A stretch of 64,000 bases of DNA from Halocatena salina. Its GTDB lineage: Archaea; Halobacteriota; Halobacteria; Halobacteriales; Haloarculaceae. A model generated the notes under the pieces. That model had not been told where the DNA came from and made no database searches. It saw nothing but the letters and a program-made list of their open reading frames with translations. The stretch is taken from the NCBI RefSeq assembly GCF_023115355.1, contig NZ_CP096020.1:1-64000 (forward strand), read 5' to 3'. Positions 34,386 through 44,454 of this stretch are shown one piece after another. Position 1 is the first letter of the stretch. Every line of letters starts with the position of its first letter. The translations under genes were made by a program, and so were the position numbers.

Positions 34386-34808
34386 ATGTCACATGCAACC
34401 CCGGCGATGAATACTGAAGATAATGTTATCGGTGCCCGCATTGTTGCGGCTTTCATAGACATACTCATAGCTGCCGTCCTGGGATCGATCGGTGCTCTCC
34501 TTATTGGTGGCCTGCTCGAATCGATTATCCTACTCGTGCTCCTCTACGTACTCATTCCGGTGCTCTACTTCATCGGTCTTGAAGCACAGTACGGCCAAAC
34601 ACTGGGAAAACGACTCCTCGGTCTCGTCGTAGTCAAAGAAAACGGTACCCCTTGTACGTTTTCCTCCGCAGTACTCAGGAACGTTCTCCGAATCATCGAT
34701 CAACTCCCGGCCTTCTACCTGCTGGGAATCATTTTCATGCTTCTCACGGACCGAAGTCAACGTATCGGTGACAGCGCCGGTGGAACGGTTGTCGTGCGCA
34801 CTGAGTAG
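34386..34808 (+). CDS. RDD-family membrane protein
   Basis: 140 residues, three to four hydrophobic helices. The family's Arg-Asp pattern is present: GARIVAAFIDILI near the start, then YGQTLGKRLLGLVVV, RNVLRIIDQLP and LLTDRSQRIGDSAGGTVVV. RDD proteins are small membrane proteins, some linked to Na+ or H+ transport; the role is generally unknown. Confidence 0.85.
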   Translation: MSHATPAMNTEDNVIGARIVAAFIDILIAAVLGSIGALLIGGLLESIILLVLLYVLIPVLYFIGLEAQYGQTLGKRLLGLVVVKENGTPCTFSSAVLRNVLRIIDQLPAFYLLGIIFMLLTDRSQRIGDSAGGTVVVRTE

Positions 34809-35017
34809 TTCCGTTCACTAGTGTAGACTACCGGCTGTCGAAACACGGATGTGGATGAATCGATTCCATTGATCGTTCACTACCGCCATCGATCGCCGTC
34901 AAAAACGAACGATACCCCGAGACTCACGCCACGGATCCACGGCTATATAACAGATAATATTGTTTTTAAAACATTAACCGGAAGGTAGAAACGTGTGTAT
35001 GGGTTGTTGTGTTTGTA

Positions 35018-35164
35018 ATGGCTCCCATAAATGTCATCGACTGGATCGGCTTGGTTGGACCGTACATCGTGTTTTTCGGCATGTTGATCGTGTACTACGT
35101 CTGGGAAGGAAAACGCGAGCGACGGCTTCGAAAGCGCTACACGGAGGAGAGACATGGCGAGTGA
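35018..35164 (+). CDS. 48-residue single-pass membrane partner of the SSS symporter
   Basis: ATG at 35018 to TGA at 35162-35164. One transmembrane helix (GPYIVFFGMLIVYYVWEG, about residues 14-31) is followed by a very basic tail (KRERRLRKRYTEERHGE). It overlaps the symporter start by 11 nt (ATG at 35154), so the two are translationally coupled. Small subunits of this kind precede other sodium/solute symporters and help assembly. Family not recognised by name. Confidence 0.7.
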   Translation: MAPINVIDWIGLVGPYIVFFGMLIVYYVWEGKRERRLRKRYTEERHGE

Positions 35165-37337
35165 CGCTATCGCCGGGTCTGCAAGCATCTGGGTACTGGG
35201 AACGTTCGCCGTGTATCTTCTGGTGCTCGTGGCGATCGGGCTGTACACCTCGCGGTTTATGGACTCCGTTGGGGACTACGTCATCGGAGGCCGCCAGATC
35301 GGTCCTGTGGTGACAGGCTTTTCCGAACGTGCTTCGGAGATGAGCGGTTGGCTCACGCTCGGTGTCCCCGCAGATGCCTACGGAACCGGTATCATGGCTT
35401 TTTTGAACGGACTCGGGATGATTCCGGCGGATCTGTTCTCGTGGGCTGCGATCGCAAAGCGACTCCGGAAGTACACCGAGTTGGTTCGTTCCGTGACGCT
35501 GCCGACGTTCTTTGCCCATCGACTCGGTGACGATACGGGTCGTGTTAAAGGTGTTTCTGCAGTAGTGCTCATGCTGTTTGAGGGAGGCTACGTCGGTGCA
35601 CAGATCGTCGCAGCAGGAACGTTGCTACAGATCCTGACGGGCATCGAGCCGTTGGTTGGCATCATCGTCGGGGGAATTATCGTTATCGGCTACACGTTCC
35701 TCGGTGGATATTTTGCCGTTGCGTGGTCCGATTACTTCCAAGGTACGATCATCCTCATGGCGTTCATCGCGCTTCCAATCATCGCATTCGTTGACATCGG
35801 TCTCCCGTTCGAAGCGCTAGCCCAAAACGGGGATAGTCTCACGAGCATCACGGCCGGAGCGACCGGATGGGCGGCCGTGTTCGGGATCATCAGCTACGCC
35901 GCTATCGGACTCGGGGTGCCTGGCAATCCCCACATCATGGTGCGGTTTATGGGGATCGATCGAGTGAAAAACATTCGTCTGGCGGCACTCGTCGCACAGT
36001 TGTTCATGTTCGTCGCGTACATCGGTGCGGCTTTCGTTGGCCTGTACGCGCTCGCCGTGTTCGGTGGTGGAACCATCGAGAACGGTGATGCCGTGATGCC
36101 AATGTTGACTCTCGATTTGCTGCCAGACGTGCTCGCTGGGATCGTACTCGCGGCTGCGCTGGCGGCGATGATGTCGAGCGCGGATTCACAGTTACTCGTT
36201 GCCACCAGCGCTGTCGTCGAGGACGTCTACCACGGATTTTTCGATCGAGACGCGACTCAGGCCCAACTCGTTCGGTACTCCAGGTATGTGACTCTCGGTT
36301 TGGGCATGGCTTCCGTTGCGTTTGCATCTCTTGCCAGAGACACCCCCATCTACACGCTCGTACTCGACTACGCGTGGGGTGGACTAGGCGCGGCGATCGG
36401 TCCGACGATCATCGCCACGCTCTGGTGGAAACGCGTCACAGCTGAAGGATCGATCGCCAGCATGATCGTCGGAACGGTCACGATGATCCTGTGGACACAA
36501 CTCCCGACTGTTCTACAGCCGATCGGACTGATGCCACCCGAGTCGGCCGGATTCTGGTACGGTCTCGTTACGGTGTACGGACTGTTCCCGGCGTTCGTTC
36601 TATCGACGCTCGTACTCGTGATCGTCTCGCTGCTTACGTCTCCACCGGACGGTGTCGACGAACGGTTCGAAACGTTCGACAAACCGTTGTCCGCGGTGCT
36701 TTCGGAGGATGGCACGCCCGAGTACGCCACTGATGGCGGCGCTGTCGCTGTCGATGCCCCCACCGAACCGAAGGTAGTAACCGAGACTGACAATATCCGG
36801 AGCCACGTTGCTGCCGTCGCAGCGGAGAACACGACCGTAGACGCAGAGCAGTCAGTGATTACCGGGGAACACCACGAACACGCCGAGCTGTCGGTGTTTC
36901 CGCCAGCGATCACGCGAGAGATGGTTACGACCGAATCCTCGGGCCGAGTCATCGCGGTCGCGTACCCACACCGTGTATACGAGACCGAAACCGAGGTCGA
37001 TCGGCCCTTCATGTCGTCACACACGGACGATCACGTCGTCAGTGTGGACTGCTCTCGACGACTCTCGGTGAGAGCCGATCTGTTCCCTGAGACCAACACC
37101 AAAACCATCTCGGACGTGATCGTTCTGCCGAACGAACTGAGCACGCAACAAGCAGACGAGAAAGCTCGTAATCAGACGTTCGAGTGGACGCTTCGAACCT
37201 CAATACTCGCTGACGTCCCCGAGACCGAGATCACTCGTGTGACCGATGCATACAAGCTCTTTTGGGTGGTGGAACGTCCTGACGGTGATGTGATAATAGA
37301 TTCGGTCCGAGGAACAGAGCGTCTGCTTGACGGTTGA
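35154..37337 (+). CDS. Sodium/solute symporter (SSS family) with a C-terminal cytosolic extension
   Basis: 727 residues. About 13 helices (to residue about 500) follow the SSS pattern: YVIGGRQIGPVVTGFSERASEMSGW, GYTFLGGYFAVAWSDYFQG, GNPHIMVRFMGID and AAMMSSADSQLLVATSAVVEDVYH, closest in feel to proline symporter PutP. The last 220 residues are hydrophilic and acidic (from about PPDGVDERFETF) with beta-rich segments; this is not part of the usual transporter and may be regulatory. It shares an operon with the upstream 48-residue gene, and a fatty acyl-CoA synthetase gene starts 81 nt downstream. An organic acid or amino acid substrate is likely. Confidence 0.85.
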   Translation: MASDAIAGSASIWVLGTFAVYLLVLVAIGLYTSRFMDSVGDYVIGGRQIGPVVTGFSERASEMSGWLTLGVPADAYGTGIMAFLNGLGMIPADLFSWAAIAKRLRKYTELVRSVTLPTFFAHRLGDDTGRVKGVSAVVLMLFEGGYVGAQIVAAGTLLQILTGIEPLVGIIVGGIIVIGYTFLGGYFAVAWSDYFQGTIILMAFIALPIIAFVDIGLPFEALAQNGDSLTSITAGATGWAAVFGIISYAAIGLGVPGNPHIMVRFMGIDRVKNIRLAALVAQLFMFVAYIGAAFVGLYALAVFGGGTIENGDAVMPMLTLDLLPDVLAGIVLAAALAAMMSSADSQLLVATSAVVEDVYHGFFDRDATQAQLVRYSRYVTLGLGMASVAFASLARDTPIYTLVLDYAWGGLGAAIGPTIIATLWWKRVTAEGSIASMIVGTVTMILWTQLPTVLQPIGLMPPESAGFWYGLVTVYGLFPAFVLSTLVLVIVSLLTSPPDGVDERFETFDKPLSAVLSEDGTPEYATDGGAVAVDAPTEPKVVTETDNIRSHVAAVAAENTTVDAEQSVITGEHHEHAELSVFPPAITREMVTTESSGRVIAVAYPHRVYETETEVDRPFMSSHTDDHVVSVDCSRRLSVRADLFPETNTKTISDVIVLPNELSTQQADEKARNQTFEWTLRTSILADVPETEITRVTDAYKLFWVVERPDGDVIIDSVRGTERLLDG

Positions 37338-37418
37338 CGCGTCGTTCTCGAACTATCCGACAGTAATATGTCCTTATCGAATAAACGGTTACCTTGTGTG
37401 AGACACACGTTATCAAGG

Positions 37419-39392
37419 ATGAGTAGTCGAGCAGCACCGAGTGCCGAGTGGTGGGACGCCGAACGAGAGTACGATGATGCGGTCCTCGAACCGACAACGA
37501 TCGGACAGTCGTTCGAGGAGAGCGTCAAATCCAACCGCGAACGGCCCGCTCAGCGGTACAAAGGCGGGATATACGATCGCTCACTCGTTTCAGCAGACGT
37601 GATCGAGCAACCGCCAGCTGGGCGCTACGAAACGCTCACTTACAGCGAGATGCAACGGATCGTCCACACTCTCGCGGCCGGAATACGTGATCTCGGAGTC
37701 GAACCGACTGACCGGATCGCCGTTTTCGCTGATACGCGTATGGAGTGGGCACAGGTCGATTTCGCGTTATTGGTCGCTGGTGCGGTCGTGACGACCGTCT
37801 ATACTGAGTCATCGACGGAGCAGGTGCGGTATCTTCTTTCCGATTCTAGTTCGGTCGGTCTGTTCGTGGAAAACGAGACGCTGTTAGGCCGCGTTCTCGC
37901 GGTCGAGGACGATCTCGATCTCCGGTTTATCGTCGTTATGGACGAGTTCTCATTGGCAGAGTCCCGCGAGGATATCTTCACGCTCGGAGAACTATATCGC
38001 CGTGGAGAACAGCTCTCACAGTCGTTGCAGCCTGAAACGTGGCTCGACTCCCGTTCACCGGACGATCTCGCAACCATCATTTACACGTCGGGAACGACGG
38101 GACAACCGAAGGGCGTCAAGCTCACTCACCGGAACCTCAGAGACAACGTCAACGGGATTCGAAAGCGAGGTGGACCGCGACCCGACAAGCCAGAGGACAT
38201 GTTCGTTATTGATAAGGAAATTACTACCCTCTCGTTTCTCCCGCTCGCTCACGTGTTCGAACGGACTGTTGGGCATTTCACTATGTTTGCATCCGGGGCA
38301 ACTGTCGCCTATGCCGAGTCTCCGGAGACGGTAGCAGAGGATATCGGAAAGGTCCGTCCGGACGGACTAACGAGCGTTCCTCGGGTGTATGAGCGCATCT
38401 ACGATTCCATGCAGGAACAAGCCCAAGGATCACGACTTAAAGAACACATCTTCGAGTGGGCTCTCGACCTCGCCAGAGAACATTCACGCCGTTCGGAGCA
38501 CGGCGTGTTCCATCGGCTCAAACACGCGCTCGCCGATCGATTGGTGTACAGCAACGTTCGCGAAGAGTTGGGGGGTGGTGTCGACGGATTCATCAGCGGT
38601 GGTGGGAGCCTCTCGGTGGAGCTTTCCCGACTGTTCGATGGGATGGGGCTAACGATATACGAAGGATACGGCCTCACGGAGGCCGCCCCTGTCGTGAGCG
38701 TCAATCCGATCGAGGATCCCAGACCGGGCACGCTTGGACCGCCACTCCCCGGCGTGGAGGTGTCTCTCGATGGCTCACAGATCGACGAGAGCCGAAAACA
38801 TCATTCTACGAGTGAGATCGGCGAGCTGCTCGTTCGCGGCGCGAACGTCACGAGCGGCTACTGGCAGGACCCCCACGCCACCGAAGCCGCCTTCACCGAG
38901 AACGAGTGGTTTCGCACTGGCGACATCGTAGAGCAGACCGACGATGGGTATCTCATTTTCCACGACCGTCTCAAGCAGCTCCTCGTTCTCTCGACGGGAA
39001 AGAACGTCGCCCCCGAACCGATCGAAAACGCCTTTGCCACCAGCGACCGCGTCGAACAGATCATGGTCATCGGCGACGACGAGAAATTCATCAGCGCACT
39101 CATCGTCCCGAACTTCGAGGAAGTCCGGCGATGGGCCGACCGAGAGGAGATCCGACTCCCCGATAGTCGAGAGCAACTGTGTCACGATGAACAGGTCCAA
39201 CGGTGGATCGTCGAGGAAGTAAATGCAGTCAACCGTCGGTTCCAACCCGAAGAGCAGATCAAGCTGTTCGAACTCGTTTCCGAACGATGGACTCCGCAGA
39301 ACGGTTTGCTCACGCCCTCTCTGAAGAAAAAACGCCGAAATATCCGACAGCGCTACGACGAACGAATCGAGGATATCTATTCGAGCAACTGA
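37419..39392 (+). CDS. Long-chain fatty-acid--CoA ligase (AMP-binding)
   Basis: 657 residues from the ATG at 37419; the open frame begins at 37368, but the extra 17 residues are not family-like. The P-loop-like YTSGTTGQPKGVKLTH, the YEGYGLTEAAPVVS motif, WFRTGD and the K-containing LSTGKNVAPEPIEN identify an ANL-superfamily acyl-CoA synthetase of FadD type. It activates a fatty acid to acyl-AMP and then to acyl-CoA. Position behind the SSS symporter suggests joint uptake and activation of an acid, but this is inferred. Stop codon abuts that of the convergent gene at 39393. Confidence 0.9.
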   Translation: MSSRAAPSAEWWDAEREYDDAVLEPTTIGQSFEESVKSNRERPAQRYKGGIYDRSLVSADVIEQPPAGRYETLTYSEMQRIVHTLAAGIRDLGVEPTDRIAVFADTRMEWAQVDFALLVAGAVVTTVYTESSTEQVRYLLSDSSSVGLFVENETLLGRVLAVEDDLDLRFIVVMDEFSLAESREDIFTLGELYRRGEQLSQSLQPETWLDSRSPDDLATIIYTSGTTGQPKGVKLTHRNLRDNVNGIRKRGGPRPDKPEDMFVIDKEITTLSFLPLAHVFERTVGHFTMFASGATVAYAESPETVAEDIGKVRPDGLTSVPRVYERIYDSMQEQAQGSRLKEHIFEWALDLAREHSRRSEHGVFHRLKHALADRLVYSNVREELGGGVDGFISGGGSLSVELSRLFDGMGLTIYEGYGLTEAAPVVSVNPIEDPRPGTLGPPLPGVEVSLDGSQIDESRKHHSTSEIGELLVRGANVTSGYWQDPHATEAAFTENEWFRTGDIVEQTDDGYLIFHDRLKQLLVLSTGKNVAPEPIENAFATSDRVEQIMVIGDDEKFISALIVPNFEEVRRWADREEIRLPDSREQLCHDEQVQRWIVEEVNAVNRRFQPEEQIKLFELVSERWTPQNGLLTPSLKKKRRNIRQRYDERIEDIYSSN

Positions 39393-39938
39393 TCACCCGG
39401 AGTCAACGACGCGAACCGTCGTCTCGTCGTACAATCCTTTTTCGACGGCGTTGTCGACGTTGAGTCCCGCTCCGATCGTGTACGTTCCTGGTTCGGCAGG
39501 TATCCATTTAGACGCTGTGACGCGAAACAGCTGTTCCCACCGTCGTTCGAAGCGCTTACGCTCACCACGCCCGAACCGAAACGCTCCCGGTTCGTCGGGA
39601 GGGTCCCGGATCGACGCACGCGTTGCTTCGGTCTCTCCGTCGACGTTCCACGTCCACAGGATCGGCGAGCGTGTTCGGAAGGTGACCGGAACCGGCAGCG
39701 CGTTGGCCATCGTGACCCGAAACGGTATCGTCGCCCCTAGCGGGAACTCCTCGCTTGGCGTCGCCACCGATACCGAGACGGCCTGGTTGCGGAGCCAGCC
39801 GGGAAGTAGCCGTCGGCTTAACGCAGTCGTGTTCACCGACGGCACCGCTTGAAACGGCGTCTGGGAACGTCGCTGACTCGGAGTAAACTGCTCTTCGTCG
39901 TCCCGGTGGAGAGCTTCGGACTCGTAGATCCGACGCAT
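39393..39938 (-). CDS. Beta-sandwich protein, BsuPI-like, unknown function
   Basis: 181 residues. After a polar N-terminus, a region of strands (QAVSVSVATPSEEFPLGATIPFRVTMANALPVPVTF, then LWTWNVDG, then WIPAEPGTYTIGAGL) resembles the intracellular-protease-inhibitor (BsuPI) or fibronectin-like fold. No signal peptide. It shares no gap with the fadD-like gene (stops adjacent) and lies 42 nt after the oppF stop on the same strand as the ABC operon; it may be the last gene of that operon. Confidence 0.55.
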   Translation of the reverse strand: MRRIYESEALHRDDEEQFTPSQRRSQTPFQAVPSVNTTALSRRLLPGWLRNQAVSVSVATPSEEFPLGATIPFRVTMANALPVPVTFRTRSPILWTWNVDGETEATRASIRDPPDEPGAFRFGRGERKRFERRWEQLFRVTASKWIPAEPGTYTIGAGLNVDNAVEKGLYDETTVRVVDSG

Positions 39939-39979
39939 ACCCTCGCCAAGCGTCGTGCCAGCTAAAACGTTCGGAGTGA

Positions 39980-41311
39980 TTAGTTTTCGACGATGGCGTC
40001 GGTCCCGCTGTCCGAGTCGGCATTGTCAAACCCACTGTCGTACAGCAGACAGGCGATTCGGTGTGTGTCGTCAGCTCGGTAGTGGTCTGGTGTACTGCGT
40101 TCACACGGAGAGACGAACGCCCCGAGCCGATCGGTTGCGTCCGCGATTTCGCCCGCATGAAGACGATCGATCGCCTCCGAGAGGATCGTTTCTGCTTCCG
40201 GATCACTCAGCTCACGGGGCAGCGAGAACTCCTCACGGATCAGCCTGTCAAGTCGATCGTTCGAAATCGCTGAGCGATCCACGTCTACCGCTCCGTCGTC
40301 AGAGGTTGTGAGCGATTCGACGCTTTCTGTGTTGCCCGCGTGCAGTTTGAGATCCACGATCGAGCGCCACTCTGTCTGGGTGAGATCGTACTCCTTGGAT
40401 TGGATGATCCGTGGACACCGGGTGTGGAACCGACAGCCCGACGGTGGATTGATCGGCGATGGAACGGTGCCAGAAAGGGTAATCCGTTCACTTTCCCACA
40501 GCGGATCGGGTTCGGGAATCGCCGACAACAGAGCCTCCGTGTAGGGATGGTGAGGTGGGGAGAACACCGCTTGGGTCGGTCCGACCTCTGCGATTTCTCC
40601 GAGATACATCACCGCGACACGATCGGAGATGTGCTCGACGACGCTCAGATCGTGAGCGATGAAGATGTACGACAGTCCGAACTCGTCTTGAAGATCCTCT
40701 AGTAGGTTGAGGATCTGGGCTTGCACGCTCACGTCGAGCGCGCTCACCGGCTCGTCACACACGATGATCTCCGGATCGACCGCGAGCGCGCGAGCGATCC
40801 CGATACGCTGACGCTGTCCACCTGAGAACTCGTGTGGATAGCGTCGCGTGTAATTCGCGCTCAACCCGACAGTTTCGAGCAGTTCACCGATCCGTTCGGT
40901 ACGCTCTTGTCCCGTTGCAATCCCATGGACATCGAGCGGTTCGCCGATGATATCGCCGACGGTAAGCCGAGGATTCAGGCTGGCAAACGGATCCTGAAAG
41001 ATGTACTGGAGATCCGTTTTAAGACGCCGGAGCTGCGTGTTCGAAACGTCCGTCAGCTCCTCGCCGCGGTAGTACACGTTTCCATCAGTCGGCTCTATCA
41101 ACTGAAGGATCGATCGGCCAAGGGTAGTTTTCCCACAGCCGCTTTCACCGACGATTCCGAGCGTCTCTCCCTCGTGCAGTTCGAGATCGACGTCGTCGAC
41201 CGCTTTCACCGTCTGTCCGCGCCCGAGCAGGCTATCGATGAATCCACTAGACGTGTCGTAGTACTTCTTCAGTCCCTCGACCCGCAGGATCGGGTCAGAC
41301 TGCTTAGTCAT
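39980..41311 (-). CDS. Peptide-type ABC transporter, ATP-binding protein (OppF/DppF)
   Basis: 443 residues from the ATG at 41311, which overlaps the oppD stop by 8 nt; the open frame extends further but only through oppD. Walker A GESGCGKTTLG, signature LSGGQRQRIGIARAL written FSGGQRQRIG, and Walker B PEIIVCDEPVSALD are intact. The C-terminal oligopeptide-transporter domain has CRFHTRCP. A 130-residue C-terminal tail follows, acidic, with two more cysteines (SPCE, IACLL); such tails are common in haloarchaeal family members as far as I recall. Confidence 0.9.
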   Translation of the reverse strand: MTKQSDPILRVEGLKKYYDTSSGFIDSLLGRGQTVKAVDDVDLELHEGETLGIVGESGCGKTTLGRSILQLIEPTDGNVYYRGEELTDVSNTQLRRLKTDLQYIFQDPFASLNPRLTVGDIIGEPLDVHGIATGQERTERIGELLETVGLSANYTRRYPHEFSGGQRQRIGIARALAVDPEIIVCDEPVSALDVSVQAQILNLLEDLQDEFGLSYIFIAHDLSVVEHISDRVAVMYLGEIAEVGPTQAVFSPPHHPYTEALLSAIPEPDPLWESERITLSGTVPSPINPPSGCRFHTRCPRIIQSKEYDLTQTEWRSIVDLKLHAGNTESVESLTTSDDGAVDVDRSAISNDRLDRLIREEFSLPRELSDPEAETILSEAIDRLHAGEIADATDRLGAFVSPCERSTPDHYRADDTHRIACLLYDSGFDNADSDSGTDAIVEN

Positions 41312-42380
41312 CCCGACCATCTCCGGTCTGATGGGGTTTTTCCTCTGCGTCCGTCTGTTCGACGACGACTTCGTATTCCAGTCCTCCTGTGAGACCGTCG
41401 GTGTATTCGAGACAGGCCGCGAGGTGATCGTCGGGGCTCGTCGCTCCCTCATCGGTCTCGACGTCGATCAACGAGGGCTCGGTACGCGAGCAGCTCTCTT
41501 CGGCGAACGGACACCGCGGGTGAAAGCTACACCCCGGCGGGAGTTCCACGAGATCCGGCATGGTTCCCGGGATCGTCTGGAGGCGATCGCGGTCGTCGCC
41601 CACTCGCGGGATCGAACTCATCAGTCCGACCGTGTAGGGGTGTTTCGGATCGTAGTACAACTCCTCGACGGGCGCTTTTTCGACGGGCTTGCCGGCGTAC
41701 ATCACCATCACCCGGTCACACAGCTCCGCGATGACGCCCAAGTCGTGGGTGATCAACTGGATCGCGGTGTCGAACTCCTCGGCGAGCTCTTCGATCTCGG
41801 CCAAGATCTGGGCCTCGATGGTCACGTCAAGCGCGGTCGTCGGCTCATCGCAGATGAGCAGCTCCGGATCGCACGATAGCGCCATGGCGATCACCGCCCG
41901 CTGTTGCATTCCACCGGAAAACTCGTGGGGATAATCGGAGTATCTTGCTTTTGCTTCCGGAATGTTCACGGTGTCGAGTAGCTCGATCGTCCGCTCTTTT
42001 GCCTCCCGGTCGTCGTAGCCGAGGTGGTAACGGATCGCCTCGGAAATCTGTTCACCCACGGTGTACACCGGATTGAGCGCGGTCTGAGCGTCCTGAAACA
42101 CCATCGCGATCTCGCTGCCACGGATCGAACGAACCTCCGTTTCGGTCATTTCGAGGACGTTTCGATCCTTGAACCGGATCTCGCCGCTCGTGATCCGTCC
42201 CGGACGCTCGATGAGCCGCATCAACGAGAGAGCGGTGACGCTCTTTCCTGCGCCGCTTTCGCCGACGACGCCGAATTTCTCCCCGCGCTCGATGGAGTAG
42301 CTCAACCCGTCGACAGCGGTGACGACGCCCTCTTGGGTGTAGAACTCGACGGTCAGATCCTCGACTTCGAGCAGCGCCAT
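41304..42380 (-). CDS. Peptide-type ABC transporter, ATP-binding protein (OppD/DppD)
   Basis: 358 residues. Walker A GESGAGKSVTALS, signature FSGGMQQRAVIAMAL, Walker B PELLICDEPTTALD and the C-terminal CSFHPRCPFAEESC region are all intact. Its start codon overlaps the oppC stop (ATGA), and it overlaps oppF, indicating coupled translation. It pairs with OppF as the heterodimeric motor of the importer. Confidence 0.92.
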   Translation of the reverse strand: MALLEVEDLTVEFYTQEGVVTAVDGLSYSIERGEKFGVVGESGAGKSVTALSLMRLIERPGRITSGEIRFKDRNVLEMTETEVRSIRGSEIAMVFQDAQTALNPVYTVGEQISEAIRYHLGYDDREAKERTIELLDTVNIPEAKARYSDYPHEFSGGMQQRAVIAMALSCDPELLICDEPTTALDVTIEAQILAEIEELAEEFDTAIQLITHDLGVIAELCDRVMVMYAGKPVEKAPVEELYYDPKHPYTVGLMSSIPRVGDDRDRLQTIPGTMPDLVELPPGCSFHPRCPFAEESCSRTEPSLIDVETDEGATSPDDHLAACLEYTDGLTGGLEYEVVVEQTDAEEKPHQTGDGRDD

Positions 42381-43414
42381 CAGGCACCCCCCTGATCGTC
42401 CATCGTCGCTGCTTGGGCATCGAGCGCGTCGTTGATGCCGTCACCGATCATGTTCATCGCCATCACGAACAGGAAAATCGCCATTCCCGGATACACCGTT
42501 GCCCACCACGGGATCTGTCCGTCAGGGCCTTGGATGAGCGTCTCGCGGGTCGCGTCCAACATCGTTCCCCACTCGGCGGTGCCGGGCGGCATGCCGAGTC
42601 CGAGAAAGCCGAGCGCAGCGACGCCGATCACGACGGTGCCGATGTTGAGCGACGCCACCACGAGCAGCGGCGGGACCGCGTTCGGGATGATGTGTCTGAG
42701 AATCACCCAGCGGTCGCGCGCCCCAAGGGCTTTCGCTGCCAGCACGTACTCGTTTTCCTTGATCGACAGCACCTCCCCACGGACGAGACGGCCGTAGCTC
42801 GCCCACCCGAACACGGTGAACGCAAGCACGAGCTGCCAGTAGCCCCCGCCGAGGATCGTAACGATGATCAGGGCCAACACCAGCCCCGGGAACGCGTAGA
42901 TCGTATCCACGATCCGCATCATGATCTCGTCGATCCAGCCACCATAATACCCCGAGACAGCGCCGTAGATGCTTCCGAAACTCGCGGTGAGCGCGACGAC
43001 GACGAACCCGATCGAGATGCTGTATCGACCGCCGTACAGGATCCGCGAAAACAGATCCCGTCCTGACCCATCGATCCCCATGGGATGAGTCAACGTCGGC
43101 GGATCGTACACCTCGACCGTAGGATCCTGTAGATACAAGATCGTCGATGGTTCGTGTGGTGCCAGCGCGATCGGCTGGATCGGAACCCCTGCCACGGTGA
43201 TCGGCCGGGCGAACAAAGCGGCGACCGACAACACCACCACGACCGCGACCCCAATCATCGCCGAACGGTTGCGCTTGAACCGTTTCCAGCCGCGATGCCA
43301 TCGGCTCTCTGTCGATACCTCGCTGTCTTCCGTCCAGTCCGACAACGGATCGCGCGATTCGACGTGGTCCGCATCGAACCCGGAGATCCGAATTCGACCT
43401 CGTTCTGTAGACAT
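42380..43414 (-). CDS. Peptide-type ABC transporter permease (OppC/DppC)
   Basis: 344 residues. A long cytosolic N-terminus (about 1-50, with RFKRNRSAMIGV before the first helix) and the extracellular domain are typical of OppC. The EAA-like loop is AAKALGARDRWVILRHIIPNAVPPLLV. It starts 3 nt after the oppB stop. Confidence 0.92.
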   Translation of the reverse strand: MSTERGRIRISGFDADHVESRDPLSDWTEDSEVSTESRWHRGWKRFKRNRSAMIGVAVVVVLSVAALFARPITVAGVPIQPIALAPHEPSTILYLQDPTVEVYDPPTLTHPMGIDGSGRDLFSRILYGGRYSISIGFVVVALTASFGSIYGAVSGYYGGWIDEIMMRIVDTIYAFPGLVLALIIVTILGGGYWQLVLAFTVFGWASYGRLVRGEVLSIKENEYVLAAKALGARDRWVILRHIIPNAVPPLLVVASLNIGTVVIGVAALGFLGLGMPPGTAEWGTMLDATRETLIQGPDGQIPWWATVYPGMAIFLFVMAMNMIGDGINDALDAQAATMDDQGGA

Positions 43415-43417
43415 GTG

Positions 43418-44374
43418 TTACTCGTATCTAATCCGCGGATCCAACACCGCATAAAGGATGTCTGCAAGCAGATTCGCCAGGATGATGAACACGCCCGTGA
43501 ACAGGGTGATCGCCATCATGAGATTGATCTCCCGGGCGTTGATCGCGTCGATGAACTCTTTTCCCAGTCCCGGCCAGTTGAACACGACTTCTACGACGAC
43601 CGAACCGGCGACGATGCTCGCCGTGAGCGTCGCCGCGAGTGTGACGACCGAGATCAACGAATTCCGCAGGACGTGTTTGAGCACTACCTGCCGTTCGGGT
43701 AGCCCCTTCGCTCGCGCGGCGGTCACGTACTCCTTGTTCATCTCCTCTGCCATTGAGGTGCGCATGACGCGCATGATCGACGCCGCCGACGCGGTACCGA
43801 TCGTCAATCCGGGCAGAATGAGGTATTTCAGCATCTCGGGGTGCCACAGCGGCAGCCGCGAGGGTGCGAGCACCGGCCAGATGTCTAGCCAGAGCGCACC
43901 GATCAGGATGAGCATCAGACCCAACCAGAAGTTCGGGATCGAGATCCCCGACAGCGCGATGAAACGGCTCACGGTGTCGCCCAGCTGATCTTTATTCACC
44001 GCCGCATAGATCCCCGTCGGGATGGCGATGATGAGACCGAACGCCCAGCCGAACAGGCCGAGCGCGATCGTCTCCGGGAGTCGGGTCATGACGACTGCCG
44101 AAACCTCGCGGTTGTTTCGAATCACTGTTCCGAAGTCGCCAGTCAAGACGTTACCTATCCACGTCATGTACTGCTGGTAAACCGGCCCATCCAACCCGTA
44201 CCGTGACCGAATCTGGGCCTCTTCGGCCGCCGTGATGTCCGGATTCAGTGCGACCATCTGACTGATAGGATCGCCCGGCGTGAGGTGAAACAGCCCGAAC
44301 GTGATCACTGAGACGCCAAACAGTATCGGGACGATCGAGAGAACCCGATGCAGTATGAACCGTCGGAGACTCAT
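43418..44374 (-). CDS. Peptide-type ABC transporter permease (OppB/DppB)
   Basis: 318 residues, six helices. The start MSLRRFILHRVLSIVPILFGVSVITF, LTPGDPI motif, and coupling loop TAARAKGLPERQVVLKHVLRN are characteristic of OppB/DppB. It is the second gene in the operon after the binding protein, 80 nt downstream of it. Confidence 0.93.
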   Translation of the reverse strand: MSLRRFILHRVLSIVPILFGVSVITFGLFHLTPGDPISQMVALNPDITAAEEAQIRSRYGLDGPVYQQYMTWIGNVLTGDFGTVIRNNREVSAVVMTRLPETIALGLFGWAFGLIIAIPTGIYAAVNKDQLGDTVSRFIALSGISIPNFWLGLMLILIGALWLDIWPVLAPSRLPLWHPEMLKYLILPGLTIGTASAASIMRVMRTSMAEEMNKEYVTAARAKGLPERQVVLKHVLRNSLISVVTLAATLTASIVAGSVVVEVVFNWPGLGKEFIDAINAREINLMMAITLFTGVFIILANLLADILYAVLDPRIRYE

Positions 44375-44454
44375 GCTACAGTATCACCCATCTGTGTGTT
44401 TTGTCGATCATTGTAAACGTGGTGGTTCGATCGAGTGAATCGAGCGCAGGGTCA

